Below are positions 18,791 through 23,160 of a DNA stretch of 23,160 nt, one piece after another. The DNA is from Funneliformis mosseae (taxonomy: Eukaryota; Glomeromycota; Glomeromycetes; Glomerales; Glomeraceae): the NCBI GenBank assembly GCA_910592005.1, contig CAJVPP010001057.1, positions 1-23,160 on the forward strand, read 5' to 3'. Each line of letters begins with the position of its first letter. Positions within the stretch are counted from its first letter, which is position 1. Position numbers and translations under genes: made by a program. The notes beneath the pieces were generated by a model. It did no database searches. It had not been told where the DNA came from and saw only the letters and a program-made list of their open reading frames with translations.

Positions 18791-21223
18791 TTATATTTCA
18801 GTAGAATTCTTATAAGTAGACATTTTGTTGTTACGATTACTCCACCAGCCTGCGATTAAATTAATTCTTGTAAATAGATGATCGTGGTAAAAATGTGCAA
18901 CATTAAGATTCATTTTTAATTGAGAATCGGATGGCCAGTGAGGACGTCCCACATAATTATCTTCACATGTAATATGAACTATCCAAAGTTTCATTCGCAG
19001 AGAGTAGTCTCGCATAATCAAGAGCCCGTTGATAGTGTTCATCAAGTTCAATAGTAACTGCTGTCGCAAAAAGTTCGAGAACGATTTTTTCGCCAAAAGG
19101 CGTATCAATAACTATATCACTATATCTATGTTTTTTATCGGATATAAGGTGCCACTGGCCAGTGACTTTAAAGTTTGCTACGCTAAGCAAATTTCGTAAG
19201 ATTCGACATAGCTCTGCGTCATAAACGCTTTCTCTAGGAACATATTGATTTCGTTTACCATTGACCAGCACTTTAGCAGTCTTGAATGAACGGAAGCGCG
19301 CAAAACTAATGATATCCTTGTCAAATGATTTGACAGTAAACTCTAAGGCAATTAAAGTGTCCAGGTCTTGAGAATCTTTAAAGAAAGGGATCTCTTCCCT
19401 TGGACGAGATGGAAATACATTAGGGATTACACGCTGAAGGATCAACCAGCGAACCAACGGAGAAGGAAGTTTGAATGCTCCGGCCTCTTCACCAGGTACC
19501 AGAACCCCTTCAGAAGCAAGGTATTCTGCACTATTTATGTCAGTGGTGACATTCATGTCCAAAATCTACTAGAAAATGATCCCGAAAAAAATTCAACGCA
19601 ACCTTAGATTTGGGTTTTCTGGAAAGCTGACACCAAATTTCGGAATGTTTGATAATCAACAATCGCATCCATTAAGAAACTGACTTTGTGACATTCCCAA
19701 ATTTCACGGCTTAAGAGTCGTTTGTTTAGCTTTCTGAGCAGATTGTCTTCAATTGCACGCCCACAAAGACAAACAAGGCCCTGATGCCTATAATATAATT
19801 AGTAAATCAGAGTTACTAGTCGGTAAAAAGTTATTAGTTTATATTTTAGTCTGGCCATTTTCACATACCCATTTGTCTGTTCAAAGATGTCCTCGATAAT
19901 TCCCTGTTCAAAATTCAACTTATTGTCTCCTTCAAACTCACTAAACAACGCTCGTACTTGTTCCATGTTAAAATTGGGATTACGGATCGAGTCCTTAATA
20001 TTGAAGGGTGAAGTTAAATTTGTAGTTGAGTCAAGATGCAGATGCTGAATGTACCAATTACGATGATGGCTTGAATAACATAAGATTCAATAGTATTCCT
20101 GATGTCGCGAAGAACTGACAGGAAATTGGAGCGATGATCATCATCCATTTTGTATATTCTATCGAACTCATAAAAAAAAAAGTATAATACGATTTTCAGA
20201 ATTTTTATTAGCATTTTCCCAGCCTGCTATGCTAAAATAACGAAGGAAATCTTCAGCACGATTTATATCCGCACAGGATTCCAAGTATTCATTGGAACGT
20301 TTATAAATAGAGAGATTTGTGCCAATGAATTCCAGAAGCCTTCGCCATAATCGGTAATTTACCCAAACGACAAACTCAAAAACCACGAAAAGATAGAGGA
20401 TGGTAAATTAGAAAGTGTATAAAGCGGTTATATAGCAATAAGAACAGAACTTACTAGTTACACAAATAATTATTATTTTCCAATTCTGATATTGTTCTCA
20501 TCACACGCGTAGACTTTCCAGATGCCCGTGTTCCATATAACATTATGAAAGAACGCTCTTCGATTTTCTTAAATAGTGATGCTTGTTCTTGTTGTTTTCC
20601 TTCCACTGGATCCATAAAATAGTGAGAAGACCAGTCAGTTTCCCGTAATGTGCTGTTGACCTTCCATGTCTTCTTCACTGATTAAACAAAATATTTGAAA
20701 ATTAGACAATAAAAGACTAAGCAATCAAAGGCCATTTTGTACATTCTTACCTTCTTCCAAAGCTTTTCGTTTTTTACCGAGCTCTATTGGTTGGAAATGA
20801 AATGATATGATATGAAACACAACTATCAAAATTTAAGCCAAGACGCGTTCACTTTCACTTACCAGCAACGGGTTGTTCTGCGATAACGCGAATGTGTTTT
20901 TTGGACGGGTTTTACGATAAGAAAGAAAAGCACAATAATAAGTAAGTATTCGGTATTGTTGACTGGTGTGACCAAGAATGAAATTTACTTACCTCCTTTA
21001 ATTTGTTTAATCAACCTTTCAAGTTTTTGGCAGGAGCACCCGGTATTTCCCATCTTTCAAAATCTACAGCATTAAAATCAAGAAAGGTATCACCCTTAAC
21101 TCTCTGATTATGTATTATATTGATATCACCGTCCTCAAGGTCCAATTCGGCTCTCCTTCTTTGCAAAAATCCTTTAACCTCATCTCGACTTAATCCATAA
21201 ATTTCCTCAACTGTTAATATCAT
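18791..21223 (-). pseudogene. Crinkler-like effector-type gene (SAM-like head, P-loop NTPase, PD-(D/E)XK-like tail), broken by several frameshifts
   Basis: Likely exons in coding order: 20993-21223, 20863-20877 (15 bases), 20751-20783, 20455-20677, 19869-20374, 18791-19787. Exon 1 starts with ATG at 21223 and encodes a SAM-like head (FLQRRRAELDL, FLDFNAVDFERWEIPG). A short basic linker (GKKRKALEE) follows. Exon 4 has a Walker A motif GTRASGKST. Exon 5 has a Walker B-like EFDRIYKMDD and then a helical region. The tail has RSFKTAKVLVNGKRNQ, VPRESVYDAELCRIL and a nuclease-like SDIVIDTPFGEKIVLELFA (Asp then Glu-Leu, without the usual Lys). The frame changes at about 21024-21028 (A run), 20172-20181 (T run), 20040, 19605-19615, 19560 and 18985. 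The exon 4/5 splice phase also does not fit. No other in-frame stops occur. Family members are proposed NTPase-nuclease effectors acting in nuclei; no secretion signal or LFLAK-type header is visible here. It is either a young pseudogene or a sequence with uncorrected indels. Confidence 0.75.
20863..20877 (-). other. 15-base microexon of the Crinkler-like gene
   Basis: It is flanked by a CGCAG acceptor and a GTAAGT donor on the minus strand. It carries phase 1 on both sides, encodes five residues beginning Glu-Gln-Pro-Val-Ala, and links the SAM-like head to the basic linker in a single frame. Longer alternatives upstream run into a TAA or lack an acceptor. Confidence 0.6.
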
Positions 21224-21891
21224 ATCAGATTTTTATTTGACCTAACCTAGTCCTCTTAATTGAGATAACTCAATTAACCTGACCTGAACTGACCTGTTCA
21301 AAACTCTAATTTGTTTATATTATATACTTGATTATTATTATAAATTCACTACTGCTCCAAATGATCCTTTCTTCTTACTTTATTCTTTTAGCTGATTGAT
21401 ATAATTTATGAAGGGATTTTAGCTAGTTTATCAATAGGTCAATAGAAGACTAATAATTTAAAGCTAAGGACTTATATAATTCTAAAAGCAGATTATAATA
21501 TTTTTCTTATTATGAAAGATTCATCATAGTCTAAATCATTCTTTATGTTAATAGTTTTCAAAACTACTTTCATTTCAGCCTAAATATGAAAAGCAGAAAA
21601 AAAATCAGCTAAAATTTAAAATATTTAAATATAAATTCAAAATACTCTAGCTTTTTTTATATCAGCCTCTTCTATTACTGAATTATCATCATTTTTAGAA
21701 TTGTTTTATAATAATTTCAATTTATAATAAACTGATTTTTCATTTTGATTTTAATGAAGATTTTTTGATTTTTTTTATTTTGCAAGAAGATCATTATTAG
21801 ATTATCTTAATAATTTAGATAGCTATATTCTCTCAAATTAGTCAAGTTTTAAATATTAAAAAGAAAAATTAATTATTGTAAATATTAAGAT
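21224..21891. other. Upstream region of the Crinkler-like gene, then AT-rich sequence
   Basis: Just upstream of the start codon lies a perfect inverted repeat AATTGAG-ATAA-CTCAATT (21258-21275), and then GACCTGAACTGACCTG (21283-21298), a short direct repeat of a GACCTGAACT-like word. These may be part of a promoter or of a decayed GAACT-type repeat. From about 21400 on the sequence is AT-rich with no gene seen. Confidence 0.4.
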
Positions 21892-22056
21892 ATATAAGAC
21901 TTTTACAATAGAAAAGGGAGAACCAGTTGAAAAAAATAAAAATTGAGTTAATGCTAAATCTAAACATATTTTAACCTAAAAATCATATTTAACATATAAA
22001 AATAAAATTGATTTTTTCTAACTATTTCCTCCCTTTCTATTGTAAAGATCTCATAT
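21892..22056. mobile_element. MITE of about 165 bp with roughly 50-bp terminal inverted repeats
   Basis: The left arm contains TTTACAATAGAAAAGGGAG (21902-21920). The right arm contains CTCCCTTTCTATTGTAAAG (22029-22047), its reverse complement apart from one base in the A run. The match extends outward (ATATAAGAC against ATATGAGATC) and inward (CAGTTGAAAAAAATAAAA against TAGTTAGAAAAAATCAA). Nothing is coded inside. Bases on both flanks are AT-rich, so the target duplication is ambiguous; a TA or TTA is possible. The superfamily is unknown. Confidence 0.75.
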
Positions 22057-22530
22057 TAGTATATAAATTTTTACCTTTCCTATAAATCTTCATTTTTTTT
22101 GCTAAATTCCTTATTAATTTTAGCAAAAAATCAGTTTTTCTTTAAAAGATCAAAATTTTATTACTAATTCTCTTACTAAATTTGATAATTTTTTTCTAAG
22201 TTTTTGATTTTTTTTATAAAAATAAAGAAAATAAATTATTAATTATAAAATAATGAATAGAAAAAAAATTAAAAATAATATACTTGATTCTAAATCGTTA
22301 GAATTATTAAAAACTCAACTTCAATTATAACTAAAGTATTTACTATTAATTATCATTAAAATTTAAATAAAAGCAGAATTTTCTATATAATTTTTACATT
22401 TCTTTTATATTTACTTCTATAATTTGAAAAGTTATTTAATATTAATATAATAATAGTATATTATAACTAACCTATGCTTTAAAAAATTTAGTTTATCTTT
22501 AAATAATTTTTACATAAACATATTGTCTTT
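22057..22530. other. AT-rich sequence, no gene seen
   Basis: Low-complexity A+T sequence. The last part (from about 22378, TTTTCTATATAATTTTTAC) resembles the start of the 140-bp repeat unit that follows and may be a further decayed copy. Confidence 0.5.
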
Positions 22531-22925
22531 TTTCTATTATAAAAAAATAAAAAATTTAGGTTATCATTTAAAAAATTGATTAGTTGATTGATAAAATTCA
22601 ACTTATATTTCAACTCTTTTTTGATTGATTTTAATTTTTAAAAACGTTTTTATGATTTAAATTGTAATTATATTTCTATTATAAAAAAGTAAAAAAAATC
22701 AGTTTATCATTTAAAATTGGCTAGTTGATTTATAAAATATAACTTACATTTTGATTTTTTATCAGCTAATTTTGTTATTTAACATCTTTTTGATATTGAT
22801 GATAATTGTATTTCTATTATAAAAAAAAATTAGTTTATTATTTGAAAAACTAAACTGATTAATTGATAAAATTCAATTTATATTCTTCTTCTTTATTAGC
22901 TAATTTTGATTTATAGAAGTGTTTT
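22531..22925. repeat. Tandem repeat of ~140 bp, about 2.8 copies
   Basis: TTTCTATTATAAAAA starts near 22531, 22673 and 22811, that is 142 and 138 bases apart. Each copy then shows an AGTTTATCATTT-like word, a GATTAGTTGATTGATAAAAT-like word, CAACTTATATTT, a TTTGATT stretch and GTTTTTATG. The copies differ by many substitutions and small indels, so the array is old. No coding potential. Confidence 0.65.
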
Positions 22926-22929
22926 TATG

Positions 22930-23117
22930 TAGAGTTCTGGATGAGTCGAGTTAACTCATAAGTCAAATAAGTTGAGTCGAGTTTGAATCAAGTCAAGTTT
23001 ATATTTTTTTGACTCGATGATTTACGAGTTAAATCAAATTTGAGTCGAGTTAAATATTTAACTTAACTCAATTTAAACTTGACTCAAACTCGACTTAACT
23101 CGAGTTGACTTGAAATA
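22930..23117. repeat. GAGTCGAGTT fold-back repeat
   Basis: Words of the type GAGTCGAGTT, AAGTCAAATAAGTTGAGTC and AATCAAGTCAAGTTT fill 22940-23000. Their reverse complements (AAACTTGACTCAAACTCGAC, TTAACTCGAGTTGACTTG) fill 23060-23115. The two halves could pair over nearly 100 bases, with a less regular middle. This is either an inverted duplication of a ten-base minisatellite or the termini of a fold-back element. It is the most GC-rich part of the right end and contains many TCGA sites. Confidence 0.65.
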
Positions 23118-23160
23118 GTATTATTAATAAATTAATATTTTAAAACTATAAAAATTATAC

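Noticed and set aside
19368..19607. Plus-strand 79-codon frame opposite the Crinkler-like gene
   Set aside because: Antisense shadow of a clearly conserved minus-strand coding stretch.
20172..20181. Programmed ribosomal frameshifting at the homopolymer in the Crinkler-like gene
   Set aside because: There are at least six frame changes of both senses at unrelated sites, so a programmed event would not rescue the frame. Decay or sequence error is simpler.

Overview
The window looks like nuclear DNA of a filamentous fungus with an extremely AT-rich genome, most probably an arbuscular mycorrhizal fungus (Glomeromycotina, Rhizophagus-like). Four things point there. The protein genes carry many short introns of about 60 to 100 bases. 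Long stretches of near-pure A+T separate short gene islands. A single isolated, degenerate rRNA unit lies in unique sequence rather than in a tandem array. A Crinkler-type gene of the SAM-like/NTPase/nuclease kind, which I associate with Rhizophagus, is also present. The species call is inference; the rest is read from the sequence.

Layout. Bases 1-109 hold the probable end of a Tc1/mariner element. Bases 110-2139 are AT-rich with no gene seen. An inverted-repeat patch rich in ATGT/ACAT lies at 2140-2381. A small two-exon membrane-protein gene of TMEM254/DUF4499 type is at 2484-2932. From about 4.3 to 10.2 kb runs an AT desert. It holds two blocks of a roughly 50-bp palindromic satellite (5582-5790 and 7195-7625), a 0.6-kb Tc1/mariner copy with recognisable ends (8361-8968) and a second transposase relic in the opposite orientation (9525-9913).

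The central island starts with a collapsed rRNA unit (10960-12332): partial 18S, 5.8S, ITS2, then the 5' end of 28S joined directly to its 3' end. Two intact housekeeping genes follow and converge. One is a 10-exon Iwr1/SLC7A6OS gene (12748-14395, +), a nuclear import factor for RNA polymerase II. The other is a 9-exon VMP1 gene (14790-16963, -), an ER membrane protein of autophagy and lipid transfer. Both splice into single open frames.

After an unannotated gap of about 1.8 kb comes a Crinkler-like gene on the minus strand (18791-21223). It has a SAM-like head, a P-loop NTPase and a PD-(D/E)XK-like nuclease tail, and its frame is interrupted at least six times, so it is probably a pseudogene. 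The right end is repeat-rich: a MITE of about 165 bp (21892-22056), a tandem repeat of about 140 bp (22531-22925) and a GAGTCGAGTT fold-back (22930-23117).

The genes do not form a functional pathway. The contrast between clean housekeeping genes and several decayed elements (rRNA unit, two transposons, the Crinkler-like gene) is the main story.
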